NCBI GenBank assembly: GCA_964609495.1
Contig: CAZSTA010000101.1
Location: 1 to 12,817, forward strand
DNA: 12,817 bases
From: CAZSTA01 sp964609495 [NCBI: uncultured bacterium]
Lineage (GTDB): Bacteria > CAZSTA01
Direction of reading: 5' to 3'
Shown here: positions 6,039-12,817 of the stretch, one piece after another
How positions within the stretch are numbered: position 1 is the stretch's first letter
Layout: every line of letters starts with the position of its first letter
Notes under the pieces: generated by a model
Database searches by the model: none
What the model saw: the letters and a program-made list of their open reading frames with translations, nothing else
What the model was told of the DNA's origin: nothing
Translations under genes and position numbers: made by a program

Positions 6039-6818
6039 TTGATCTTGGACGATATTATCGCGCATAAAAAAGAGGAGGTCGCAGAGAATAAGAGGAAAGT
6101 CCCTCTTTCTGTGTTGAAAGCTAAATTAATGGGACTGCCTCCTACTCGTCCCTTCGCCGAGAGGTTGAAGAACTCGCCTCCTATCAAACTGATAGCGGAG
6201 ATCAAGAAAGCCTCCCCCTCCCGAGGGGTCATCAGGGAGGATTTCAATCCAATCGCTATCGCTCAGATCTATGAGAAAAGTGGAGCCTCTGCTATCTCAG
6301 TCCTCACCGACGAGAGGTTCTTTCAGGGTCATCTTTCCTCTCTCCGCCGTATCAGTTATAGAAGTAAAGTTCCCCTTTTGCGCAAAGATTTTATCATAGA
6401 TGAATATCAGATCTATGAATCCCGATTATGGCGTGCCGATGCGATCCTCCTCATCGTATCCGTTCTAGGAGGAGAGAAGGTTGCGAACTTCATAAAGCTC
6501 GCCTCTGACTTAGGTTTAGATTGCCTGGTGGAAGTTCACAATGAAGCGGAGTTAGAGGAAGCTTTGAGGGCTTCTGCTGACATAGTAGGAATCAACAATC
6601 GTAATTTGAAGGATTTCACTGTAGATCTCAATACCACTTTCCATCTTCTAAAGTTTATCCCTGAGAATAAAATAGTGGTAAGTGAAAGCGGGATTTCCAC
6701 TAGGGATGATGTCCTCTCTTTAGAGGAAAAGGGGGTAAATGCTATCCTGGTGGGGGAAGCTCTCATGAGAGAAGCTGATATCCAGCGCAAAGTGGAGGAG
6801 TTGTTAGGGGTTTCATAG
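6039..6818 (+). CDS. trpC: Indole-3-glycerol phosphate synthase
   Basis: TrpC closes the ring of CdRP to give indole-3-glycerol phosphate. The (beta/alpha)8-barrel residues are all visible: Glu54 and Lys56 in IAEIKKASPSRG, Lys116 in LLRKDF, Glu165 in LVEVHN, INNRNL (185-190) and Glu216-Ser217 in VSESGI, with the phosphate loop before ILVGEALM at the end. At 259 aa it is a single-domain enzyme, not fused to TrpF. The start is TTG at 6039 with AAGGGGAG (6021-6028) 10 nt upstream; a second TTG at 6045 lies 7 nt after AAGGA (6033-6037) and could be the true start, removing two residues. The segment SRLWRADAILL replaces the more usual A-A-G-A run, which does not touch catalytic positions. Confidence 0.97.
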   Translation: MILDDIIAHKKEEVAENKRKVPLSVLKAKLMGLPPTRPFAERLKNSPPIKLIAEIKKASPSRGVIREDFNPIAIAQIYEKSGASAISVLTDERFFQGHLSSLRRISYRSKVPLLRKDFIIDEYQIYESRLWRADAILLIVSVLGGEKVANFIKLASDLGLDCLVEVHNEAELEEALRASADIVGINNRNLKDFTVDLNTTFHLLKFIPENKIVVSESGISTRDDVLSLEEKGVNAILVGEALMREADIQRKVEELLGVS

Positions 6819-6822
6819 GAGT

Positions 6823-7467
6823 ATGGATATGGGAGTTATGGAGAGGATCGAGGCTGAGGCGAAGAAGATGTTCGTAGAAGCTAAGCCCACTCACGATTGG
6901 GATCATATAAAGCGCGTTCTTCATCTAGTGAGGCGGATGGGGGCCGAAGCTCAGGCGGATCTTCAAATTCTAACCGCGGCCGCGCTCCTCCATGATATAG
7001 GACGAGTGGAGGCTGATAAAAGTGGTGAGTGCCACGCAGAAAAAGGGGCGGAGATGGCGGAAGGGATATTAGAGAAATGCGATTTTCCCTCTGAGAAGAG
7101 GAAGGCGGTTATCCATTGTATCCGTAGCCATCGTTTTCGAGATGATAATGTTCCTAAGACTTTAGAGGCGAAGATCTTATATGATGCGGATAAATTAGAC
7201 GCGATAGGAGCTATCGGGATATGTCGAGCTTACTCCTATGCTGGTGAGAATGGTCAGCGTCTATATTCCGATTTTGAGGAGGAGGTCCGTTTAACTAAGG
7301 TTGTAGATCACAGCGAGCATACCCCGGTGGTGGAATTCAAGGTTAAACTGAGCCATATTAAGGATAAGATGCTTACTCCTATGGGGAGGAAGCTCGCTGA
7401 GGAAAGACATAAATATATGGTATCCTTCTTCGAGAGGCTGAAAAGGGAGATCGAAGGCGAACTTTGA
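6823..7467 (+). CDS. HD-domain phosphohydrolase-like protein
   Basis: Soluble 214-aa protein of the HD superfamily of metal-dependent phosphohydrolases. The metal-ligand pattern is complete: His28 in THDWDHIKRV, His57-Asp58 in ALLHDIGRV, His98/His103 in HCIRSHRF and Asp121 in YDADKLDAIGA. The closest group I recognise is the uncharacterised YedJ-like HD hydrolases; the substrate cannot be read from sequence (nucleotides are usual for the superfamily). It begins 4 nt after trpC, so it is co-transcribed. GGAG at 6818-6821 is too close to the ATG at 6823 but well placed for the in-frame ATG at 6829, and a third ATG stands at 6838, so the N-terminus is uncertain by up to five residues. It has no known role in tryptophan synthesis. 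Confidence 0.88.
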   Translation: MDMGVMERIEAEAKKMFVEAKPTHDWDHIKRVLHLVRRMGAEAQADLQILTAAALLHDIGRVEADKSGECHAEKGAEMAEGILEKCDFPSEKRKAVIHCIRSHRFRDDNVPKTLEAKILYDADKLDAIGAIGICRAYSYAGENGQRLYSDFEEEVRLTKVVDHSEHTPVVEFKVKLSHIKDKMLTPMGRKLAEERHKYMVSFFERLKREIEGEL

Positions 7468-7552
7468 GCGAGGAGGTGATAACTGCTAAAAACTTGCCAA
7501 ATGAGAATTTTCCCTCCAAGCATCCATAAAAGCAGAAGATAACGGCTTCACT

Positions 7553-7665
7553 CTTGGGTTTTGTAAGCTAGGTTAGGAGCGGTAGAGGGAGGAGAAGTTA
7601 CCCTAGTTGAGAAGAGCAAATGCGTTGGATGTGAAAGTCGAAATGTAGGTGTAGTTAAGTTTATA
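7553..7665 (+). pseudogene. Possible relic of a dihydrolipoamide-dehydrogenase-like gene
   Basis: The gap before trpB2 contains a readable fragment in the trpB2 frame from 7567: ARLGA, a short insertion, EVTLVEKSK (7594-7620), then [11 protein letters not shown] (7624-7656). This follows the N-terminal pattern of FAD disulfide oxidoreductases, where an A-x-x-L-G-x-x-V-x-L-V-E-K strand is followed by G-G-T-C-L-N-V-G-C-I. In the relic the NVG core is kept but both redox cysteines are replaced. In another frame GFV just upstream would fit the preceding helix. There is no usable start, no GxGxxG loop and no downstream domain, so if genuine it is non-functional. The match is short and made by eye, and chance resemblance is a real alternative. 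Confidence 0.27.
7568..7616 (+). promoter_or_regulatory. TAG/GAG cluster and hairpin upstream of trpB2
   Basis: CTAGG (7568-7572) pairs with CCTAG (7602-7606) around a purine-rich loop. TAG or GAG triplets occur at 7569, 7574, 7583, 7589, 7604, 7609 and 7614, some at 5-nt steps (7569/7574 and 7604/7609/7614). This could be a second TRAP target, but spacing is irregular and the genome's purine-rich style raises the background. No T run follows, so it is not an intrinsic terminator. Confidence 0.25.
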
Positions 7666-7701
7666 AGTTTAAGGAGAATAGAAAAAGGAGGAAAAATTAG
7701 C

Positions 7702-9063
7702 ATGGATGATATAAAGACCATACTTCCGGAGAGTGAGATGCCTGATGCTTGGTATAATATAGCGGCGGATATACCCCGACCTCTGGCTCCAGCTCTGCAT
7801 CCGGTTACTCAAAAACCGCTTACTCCGGATGATCTTGCCCCTATATTCCCGATGGGGCTCATTATGCAGGAGGCTAGTCAAGAGCGCTGGATAGATATCC
7901 CTGGGGAGGTGATCGATATCTATCGTATGTGGAGACCTACTCCTTTACACCGCGCCCGAAGGTTAGAGAAGTTCTTAGATACTCCAGCTAAGATCTACTA
8001 TAAGAATGAAGGAGTAAGCCCTCCAGGGAGCCACAAGCCCAACACTGCTGTCGCTCAAGCTTACTACAATAAGCAGGAGGGGGTAAAACGACTGACTACG
8101 GAGACGGGAGCAGGACAGTGGGGAAGTGCCTTGAGTTTCGCCTGTAACATCTTCGGGCTCGACTGCACAGTCTATATGGTTAAGATCAGCTATGACCAGA
8201 AGCCCTATCGTAAGTCTATGATGCACACCTGGGGAGCCGAGGTTATATCTAGTCCTACCTATGGAACCAAAGTCGGAAGAGCGATCTTGGAGAAGGATCC
8301 TGATTCTCTAGGAAGCCTAGGGATATCTATTAGTGAAGCGGTGGAGGATGCAGTAACCCATGAGGATAGTAGGTATTCTCTAGGGAGCGTTCTGAATCAC
8401 GTCATTCTCCATCAGACGATCGTCGGCTTAGAGGCTAAAAAGCAATTAGAGATGATCGGTGAGTATCCGGATATCCTCATCGGATGCGTTGGAGGGGGAA
8501 GTAATATGTCCGGTTTCACTTTTCCTTTCGTCCAGGACAAGCTTCGATATGGGAAGGAGATGCGAGTCATCGCTGTAGAGCCTACCGCTTGTCCGACTCT
8601 AACTAAGGGGCTATACAAATACGACTACGGAGATACCGCTCAGATGGCTCCTATAGTGATGATGTATACCCTAGGGCATGACTTCATCCCCCCAGCAATC
8701 CACTCCGGGGGATTGCGTTATCACGGAGATGCTCCCCTGTTATGTTTGCTCTACGATGAAGGGATCGTTGAGGCGGTGGCTTATCATCAGAATTATGCTT
8801 TCGAAGCTGCGATTATCTTCGCCAAACAGGAGGGAATAGTTCCTGCTCCTGAGACTGCCCATGCCATCAGATCAGCGATCGATGAAGCTTTGAAGTGTAA
8901 GGAAAGCGGTGAGAAGAAGACCATCATCTTTAATATGAGCGGTCATGGGCATTTCGATCTTGCGGCCTATGATGCTTACCTAGCAGGAGAACTGGAGGAT
9001 TATGAATATCCAGAGGAGAAGATCGAGGAGGCTCTTAAGAACCTACCGAAGGTAGAGGTTTAA
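7702..9063 (+). CDS. trpB2: TrpB2-type tryptophan synthase beta chain
   Basis: PLP-dependent enzyme of the TrpB2 branch (COG1350), distinct from the standard TrpB encoded by 10357-11562. The Schiff-base lysine is Lys112 in [10 protein letters not shown], and the PLP-phosphate glycine loop is [11 protein letters not shown] (261-271). TrpB2 traits are the long N-terminal extension ([21 protein letters not shown]), [17 protein letters not shown] in place of the ETGAGQHG block of TrpB1, and 453-aa length. The family joins indole with serine or a serine derivative and typically lacks the surfaces for tight TrpA contact, so it may salvage free indole. The ribosome site AAAGGAGG (7684-7691) lies 10 nt before the ATG. 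The 234-bp gap upstream is the longest inside the operon. There is no sign of damage; having both TrpB types in one operon is noteworthy. Confidence 0.95.
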   Translation: MDDIKTILPESEMPDAWYNIAADIPRPLAPALHPVTQKPLTPDDLAPIFPMGLIMQEASQERWIDIPGEVIDIYRMWRPTPLHRARRLEKFLDTPAKIYYKNEGVSPPGSHKPNTAVAQAYYNKQEGVKRLTTETGAGQWGSALSFACNIFGLDCTVYMVKISYDQKPYRKSMMHTWGAEVISSPTYGTKVGRAILEKDPDSLGSLGISISEAVEDAVTHEDSRYSLGSVLNHVILHQTIVGLEAKKQLEMIGEYPDILIGCVGGGSNMSGFTFPFVQDKLRYGKEMRVIAVEPTACPTLTKGLYKYDYGDTAQMAPIVMMYTLGHDFIPPAIHSGGLRYHGDAPLLCLLYDEGIVEAVAYHQNYAFEAAIIFAKQEGIVPAPETAHAIRSAIDEALKCKESGEKKTIIFNMSGHGHFDLAAYDAYLAGELEDYEYPEEKIEEALKNLPKVEV

Positions 9064-9073
9064 GCTGATAAAG

Positions 9074-9106
9074 GCATCGGATCTGGAGAATTTCTAGGTC
9101 CGATGC
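9074..9106 (+). other. Stem-loop between trpB2 and trpF
   Basis: GCATCGGA (9074-9081) and TCCGATGC (9099-9106) form a perfect 8-bp stem with a 17-nt loop, 10 nt after the trpB2 stop. No T run follows, so it is more likely an RNA processing or stability element than a terminator. CTAGG at 9094-9098 could alternatively pair with 9111-9115. Confidence 0.5.
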
Positions 9107-9135
9107 TATCCCTAGGAGAAAATCAGGAGTAAAAA

Positions 9136-9774
9136 TTGACCAGGATTAAGATATGTGGAATCACTAATTTAGAAGATGCCCAAATAGCAGCGGAGCTAGG
9201 GGCTGATGCCTTAGGCTTTATCTTCGCTCCCAGCCCCCGCCAAGTTAGCCTTCAAAGGGCGAAGGAGATAATCCAAAAACTTCCCCCTTTTCTGACCAAG
9301 GTGGGCGTGTTCGTCAACGAGGAGTTGAATACCGTAGCTCGGGCTATGAGCTACTGTGGATTAGATGTGGTTCAGCTTCATGGGGAGGAAACTCCTGACT
9401 ACTGCCGTTCGTTGGGGGAGAGGTGGAGAGTTATAAAGAGTTTCCGAGTTAAGGATGGAGATAGCCTCCTGCCTCTTCCTGATTATGAGGTGAGCGCCTA
9501 TCTATTAGATACTTATGTAAAGGGTATCGCCGGAGGAACGGGAAAGACCTTCAACTGGGAATTAGCTCGGGAAGCCAAGCGATTCGGAAGAATAATACTA
9601 GCCGGAGGTCTCAATCCAGAGAATATCACTGAGGCTATAGAAACGGTTAAGTGCTATGCGGTAGATGTTAGCAGTGGGATAGAAGCTGAGAGGGGAAAGA
9701 AGGATTTTGATAAGATGAGGCTGTTCATCAAAAGGGCAAAGGAAGCCTCTTTGAATATCGCTTTTGAAATATGA
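9136..9774 (+). CDS. trpF: Phosphoribosylanthranilate isomerase
   Basis: TrpF performs the Amadori rearrangement of PRA to CdRP. The catalytic general base Cys7 is in KICGITNLEDA and the general acid Asp125 is in LLDTYVKGIAGGTGKTFNW. LGFIFAPSPRQVS, DVVQLHGEE, ILAGGLNPENI and DVSSGIEAERGKKD complete the (beta/alpha)8-barrel. The 212-aa length is normal for a stand-alone enzyme. The start is TTG at 9136 with AGGAG (9125-9129) 6 nt upstream, and it places the conserved KICG block at the usual distance from the N-terminus. Its TGA overlaps the next ATG as ATGA (9771-9774), so the fumarase-like gene is translationally coupled to it. In this operon trpF follows trpB2 instead of trpC. Confidence 0.97.
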   Translation: MTRIKICGITNLEDAQIAAELGADALGFIFAPSPRQVSLQRAKEIIQKLPPFLTKVGVFVNEELNTVARAMSYCGLDVVQLHGEETPDYCRSLGERWRVIKSFRVKDGDSLLPLPDYEVSAYLLDTYVKGIAGGTGKTFNWELAREAKRFGRIILAGGLNPENITEAIETVKCYAVDVSSGIEAERGKKDFDKMRLFIKRAKEASLNIAFEI

Positions 9775-10328
9775 AGATAATCGAATTAACTGCTCCTCTG
9801 AGAGATGAGGACATAGCTAAGCTTAGGAGTGGCGATAGAGTATTGTTAAGTGGGGTGCTCTACACCGGTCGGGACTCTGCTCATAAGAGACTGATCGAGG
9901 CGATAGAGAGAGGAGAAAAACTACCCTTCGATCTCCGGGGACAGATAATCTATTACGTAGGACCTGCTCCTGCTCGACCAGATCAGGTGATCGGTCCTGC
10001 GGGTCCTACTACTAGCGGGCGAATGGATTTATACACTCCACCCTTACTGGAAAGAGGATTAAAGGGAACGATTGGGAAAGGGACTCGCTCTAAGATCGTT
10101 AAGGAAGCCCTAAAAAAGTATAAAGCCCTTTACTTCGCTACTCTAGGGGGAGCTGGGGCTCTGCTCTCTCGTTCCATCAAAAAAGCCGAGGTGATAGCTT
10201 ATAAGGATTTGGGAACAGAGGCGATACGCCTCTTGGAGGTGGAGGATTTTCCCGCTATAGTGATAAATGATATGTATGGAGGGGATCTTTACGAAGAGGG
10301 AGTGAGAAAGTATAGACGAGGAAGTTGA
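9771..10328 (+). CDS. Class I fumarate hydratase beta subunit (C-terminal domain)
   Basis: Matches the C-terminal (beta) domain of class I iron-sulfur hydro-lyases such as fumarase FumA/FumB and L-tartrate dehydratase TtdB. Family blocks in order: SGVLYTGRDSAHKR (residues 27-40), YYVGPAPARP (61-70), GPAGPTTSGRMD (75-86), KGTRSKIVKEALKKY (103-117), FATLGGAGALLS (122-133) and DLGTEAIRLLEVEDFP (146-161). At 185 aa it is the two-subunit form. The alpha subunit that carries the [4Fe-4S] cluster is not in this window, so this chain alone would lack the cluster site. It overlaps trpF by 4 bp and lies 28 bp before trpB. Whether it hydrates fumarate or acts on another hydroxy acid cannot be told. No direct step in tryptophan synthesis needs it. 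Confidence 0.92.
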   Translation: MKIIELTAPLRDEDIAKLRSGDRVLLSGVLYTGRDSAHKRLIEAIERGEKLPFDLRGQIIYYVGPAPARPDQVIGPAGPTTSGRMDLYTPPLLERGLKGTIGKGTRSKIVKEALKKYKALYFATLGGAGALLSRSIKKAEVIAYKDLGTEAIRLLEVEDFPAIVINDMYGGDLYEEGVRKYRRGS

Positions 10329-10356
10329 ATTATCATACTTTTAGGAGCGTTAAACT

Positions 10357-11562
10357 ATGATAGAGGATACAATAGTATTACCCGATAAGCAAGGACATTT
10401 TGGTCCCTATGGGGGGAAATTCGTCCCCGAAACCTTGATGCCCGCTTTAGAGGAGTTGGAACAAGCCTATCTGGAGGCTAAAGAGAGTGTGGGATTTCAG
10501 AGGGAATTAAATTATTACCTCAAACAGTATGCTGGTCGTCCAAGCCCTCTCTACTTCGCCGAGAGATTGACCGAAAAATTGGGAGGAGCGAAGATATACC
10601 TTAAAAGGGAGGATCTGAATCATACTGGCGCTCATAAGATCAATAACACCTTGGGACAGATACTCCTAGCCCAGAAGATGAAGAAGAGGAGAATAATCGC
10701 GGAGACCGGAGCTGGACAACACGGAGTCGCTACCGCTACGGCAGCAGCTATGTTCGGTATGGAGTGCGAGGTATATATGGGTGAGGAGGATATCGAAAGA
10801 CAAGCTCTGAATGTCTTCCGAATGCGCCTTCTAGGAGCCAACGTAATCCCAGTCTCCGCTGGGAGTAGAACCTTAAAGGATGCGATGAACGAGGCAATTA
10901 GGGATTGGGTCACTAACGTCGAGAACACCTATTATCTCATCGGCTCTGTCGCTGGTCCTCACCCCTATCCGATGATGGTAAGAGACTTTCAAGCGATAAT
11001 TGGTAAGGAGGCTAAAGAGCAGATCATAGAGCAGGAAGGGAGATTGCCGGACTATTTGATAGCCTGTGTGGGAGGGGGAAGTAACTCTATGGGACTATTC
11101 TATCCCTTCTTCGAGGACGAAGAGGTGAAGTTCATAGGTGTAGAGGCGGGAGGATTAGGTCTGGCCACTGGAAAGCACGCGGCTTCTTTGAAAGCTGGAA
11201 AGCCAGGGATACTTCATGGCGCTTTCAACTATGTCCTTCAGGACGACGATGGTCAAATTCTCACCACTCATTCTATATCGGCGGGCTTAGATTATCCGGG
11301 CGTTGGTCCCGAACACTGCTATTACAAGGATATAGGTAGAGCTGAATATGTGGCGGTTACTGATGAGGAAGCTTTAGAGGCCTTCCAATCGCTTACCCAG
11401 ATAGAAGGTATAATTCCCGCCTTAGAATCTGCCCATGCTGTAGCTTATACCAAGAAGTTAGCCCCTGAGCTGGATAAAGACGAGATAATTATAATCAACG
11501 TTTCAGGAAGAGGAGATAAGGACGCTTACACGGTAGCTAAAGTCTTGGGGGTGGAACTATGA
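10357..11562 (+). CDS. trpB: Tryptophan synthase beta chain (TrpB1)
   Basis: Condenses indole with serine using PLP in the TrpA-TrpB complex. Features of the standard TrpB1 are [13 protein letters not shown] at residues 15-27, the PLP lysine Lys94 in HTGAHKINN, the catalytic Glu116 in [13 protein letters not shown], the PLP-phosphate loop [25 protein letters not shown] and the C-terminal NVSGRGDKD. The 401-aa length is normal. AGGAG (10342-10346) lies 10 nt before the ATG. The stop overlaps the trpA start by 4 bp (ATGA), the arrangement expected for partners made in equal amounts. This is therefore the beta chain of the channelling complex, with trpB2 as the additional enzyme. Confidence 0.98.
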   Translation: MIEDTIVLPDKQGHFGPYGGKFVPETLMPALEELEQAYLEAKESVGFQRELNYYLKQYAGRPSPLYFAERLTEKLGGAKIYLKREDLNHTGAHKINNTLGQILLAQKMKKRRIIAETGAGQHGVATATAAAMFGMECEVYMGEEDIERQALNVFRMRLLGANVIPVSAGSRTLKDAMNEAIRDWVTNVENTYYLIGSVAGPHPYPMMVRDFQAIIGKEAKEQIIEQEGRLPDYLIACVGGGSNSMGLFYPFFEDEEVKFIGVEAGGLGLATGKHAASLKAGKPGILHGAFNYVLQDDDGQILTTHSISAGLDYPGVGPEHCYYKDIGRAEYVAVTDEEALEAFQSLTQIEGIIPALESAHAVAYTKKLAPELDKDEIIIINVSGRGDKDAYTVAKVLGVEL

Positions 11563-12356
11563 ACAGGATCGATGAGAAATTCGGGACTTTGTTGAGGGAT
11601 GGAGATAAGGCTCTGATGCCCTATGTAACCGCTGGCTATCCAAGATTAGCCCTTACTAAATCATTGGTGTTAGAGCTGGAGGAGAAGGGAGCAGATATGA
11701 TCGAATTGGGAGTTCCTTTCTCCGACCCGATTGCCGATGGTCCCACTATCCAAAAAGCCTCCCAAGTTGCCCTAGAGAATGGAACAAATTTGAAGAAGAT
11801 CCTGGCGGTGGTGGAAGATATACGTCGAGATAGTTCCCTGCCTATAGCTCTTATGAGCTATTACAATCCCATATATGGATATGGCTTAAAGGAATTAGTT
11901 CAGGCTGCTAAATCGGTAGGGATCGATGGCTTCATCATTCCCGATCTATCTCCCGAAGAGGCAGGGGAGTTCAAAAGTTATACTGACAAAGCTGATTTAG
12001 ATTTGATATTCCTCTTAGCTCCTACTAGCTCTCCTCATCGGATGAAGCTATTGACCGATATGACAAAGGGGTTTATCTATTGTGTCTCCTTAACTGGGGT
12101 GACAGGAGCTAGAGAATCTTTGTCTAAAGGATTAGAGGAACTAGTATCTAGGATAAGAAGCATCACCTCGAAGCCGATCGGAGTTGGCTTTGGAATATCG
12201 ACTCCGCAACAGGCAAAGATGGTGGCAGAGTGGGCAGATGGGGTTATCGTAGGTAGCGCGATAATCAGATTGATCGAAAAGGAACGATCCGAAAAGAAGC
12301 TTTTAAATTCGGTGGGGAATTTCATCAAGAGTTTGAAGGAAGCGATGATTGGTTGA
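11559..12356 (+). CDS. trpA: Tryptophan synthase alpha chain
   Basis: Cleaves indole-3-glycerol phosphate to indole, which is passed to TrpB, and glyceraldehyde 3-phosphate. The two catalytic acids are Glu49 and Asp60 in [83 protein letters not shown] and [14 protein letters not shown] follow in the usual order. The 265-aa length is normal. It overlaps trpB by 4 bp and is the last gene of the operon. No intrinsic terminator is seen directly after it; the next sequence is non-coding with mobile-element debris. Confidence 0.98.
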   Translation: MNRIDEKFGTLLRDGDKALMPYVTAGYPRLALTKSLVLELEEKGADMIELGVPFSDPIADGPTIQKASQVALENGTNLKKILAVVEDIRRDSSLPIALMSYYNPIYGYGLKELVQAAKSVGIDGFIIPDLSPEEAGEFKSYTDKADLDLIFLLAPTSSPHRMKLLTDMTKGFIYCVSLTGVTGARESLSKGLEELVSRIRSITSKPIGVGFGISTPQQAKMVAEWADGVIVGSAIIRLIEKERSEKKLLNSVGNFIKSLKEAMIG

Positions 12357-12449
12357 ACGTTCATTCACCTGCCATCTAGGGATTATTAGCGTTGGTTGAG
12401 AGAACAATATGCTGATCCGAAGTAGCCGCTCCGATATTTTACTTATTCA

Positions 12450-12614
12450 ATAGCAGGAGGATATAAACATCGCCTATATCACTCTTACTAGTTGCCTACT
12501 AAACATTTTATTGCGGCCCAATATCCCTTCCCTTCTGCTCTCTTCTTCTCATAATACATCCTTGATATCTCATTTTTAAGTAGTTTCAAAATTTTTTGTC
12601 TGAGATGTTTGAGA
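12450..12614 (-). pseudogene. C-terminal remnant of a transposase (probably IS110-like)
   Basis: Read on the - strand from 12598, a frame without stops gives QKILKLLKNEISRM then YYEKKRAEGKGYWAAIKCLV, GN and a stop at 12488-12490. It stays open upstream to about 12614. The Y-Y-E-K-K-R-A-E-G-K signature followed by an alternating A/I-A/L helix is the C-terminal pattern of IS110/IS116-type transposases. After a shift of frame the reading continues as LVRVI, a stop at 12474-12476 where a Tyr would fit, then AMFISSCY, which extends the same family pattern. The frameshift and in-frame stop show decay. The catalytic N-terminal domain is absent. Other transposase families cannot be ruled out from so short a piece. 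Confidence 0.5.
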
Positions 12615-12619
12615 GCATA

Positions 12620-12663
12620 TTAGATCTTGAACTTATCTTAGATCACCCTCCCTTAACCCCTCC
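12620..12663. repeat. Direct repeat, copy 1
   Basis: About 44 bp beginning TTAGATCTTGAAC and containing TTAGATCACCCTCCC. It recurs with a few changes at 12713-12757. It abuts the transposase remnant, so it may belong to the mobile element or to a dispersed genomic repeat. Confidence 0.65.
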
Positions 12664-12712
12664 TGTCTTGGTCCTTGCCGAATTAATAGGACTATTGAAG
12701 ATTTTTCTCCTG

Positions 12713-12757
12713 TTAGATCTCGAACTCTCCTTAGATCACCCTCCCCCTTCCCCCTCC
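12713..12757. repeat. Direct repeat, copy 2
   Basis: Second copy of the repeat at 12620-12663, beginning TTAGATCTCGAAC and containing TTAGATCACCCTCCC; the copies start 93 bp apart. Its 3' end runs into the inverted repeat at 12748-12774, so the two structures overlap. Confidence 0.65.
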
Positions 12758-12774
12758 CATTGAGGGAGGGGGAA
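12748..12774. repeat. GC-rich perfect inverted repeat
   Basis: TTCCCCCTCCC (12748-12758) and its exact complement (12764-12774) form an 11-bp stem with loop ATTGA. No T run follows on either strand, so it is probably a REP-like palindrome or a mobile-element end, not a terminator. It could still act as a weak roadblock downstream of trpA. Confidence 0.7.
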
Positions 12775-12817
12775 CTAAAGAGAGCAGTCTTATCTCAATG
12801 TCCCCTCTCCCCTCGTG

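Noticed and set aside
12450-12490. New gene start at AGGAGG (12455-12460) on the + strand
   Set aside because: No ATG, GTG or TTG follows at proper spacing and downstream frames close quickly; the - strand transposase reading explains the sequence better.
12567-12606. Terminator for trpA formed by ATCTCA (12567-12572) and TGAGAT (12601-12606)
   Set aside because: The loop is 28 nt, the stem 6 bp and AT-rich, and the T run lies inside the loop; the stretch also belongs to the transposase remnant.
1-12817. CRISPR array, tRNA or rRNA genes
   Set aside because: No regularly spaced repeats with unique spacers, no cloverleaf and no rRNA-like conserved segments were seen on either strand.

Overview
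The window carries a complete tryptophan biosynthesis operon, all on the + strand, together with genes for its probable regulator and for a tryptophanyl-tRNA synthetase. The order is: leader RNA - trpS - DUF72 gene - mtrB (TRAP) - attenuator - trpE - trpG - trpD - trpC - HD-domain gene - trpB2 - trpF - fumarase beta subunit - trpB - trpA. Every enzyme activity needed to go from chorismate to tryptophan is present. Consensus sigma-70 promoters, strong GGAGG ribosome sites, frequent TTG starts, purine-loaded coding strands, AGA/AGG arginine codons, TRAP and a TrpB2 paralogue suggest a bacterium of Firmicutes type or a related, possibly thermophilic and anaerobic, lineage. I cannot name it from the sequence.

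Region 1-318: a consensus promoter (TTGACA-17-TATACT) drives a leader or small RNA of about 185 nt that folds into a long rod and ends at an intrinsic terminator. A second terminator with the same arm sequence follows, and then trpS. Region 1360-1543: a second promoter, a perfect TTGACA-17-TATAAT, opens the main operon. Its short leader holds a cluster of TAG/GAG triplets and a 7-codon reading frame whose stop overlaps the start of the DUF72 gene.

Region 2363-2867 is the regulatory core. mtrB encodes TRAP, the 11-mer RNA-binding tryptophan sensor. The TRAP target, a ladder of (T/G/A)AG triplets mostly at 5-nt intervals, begins two bases after the mtrB stop codon. A 12-bp antiterminator built from part of that ladder competes with the left arm of a terminator that ends in a T run before trpE. 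No good promoter separates mtrB from this site, so the sensor appears to lie upstream of an attenuator that it controls, and it should stay expressed when the biosynthetic genes are turned off.

Region 2868-12356 holds the biosynthetic genes, mostly tightly spaced or overlapping. Three other genes sit among them: an HD phosphohydrolase-like gene, a TrpB2-type synthase and an orphan class I fumarase beta subunit. The largest gap, before trpB2, holds what looks like a decayed fragment of a dihydrolipoamide-dehydrogenase-like gene and another cluster of TAG/GAG triplets.

Region 12357-12817 has no intact gene. It contains the C-terminal remnant of a transposase on the - strand (probably IS110-like), a pair of direct repeats of about 45 bp and a perfect 11-bp GC-rich inverted repeat. 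The operon therefore ends next to mobile-element debris.
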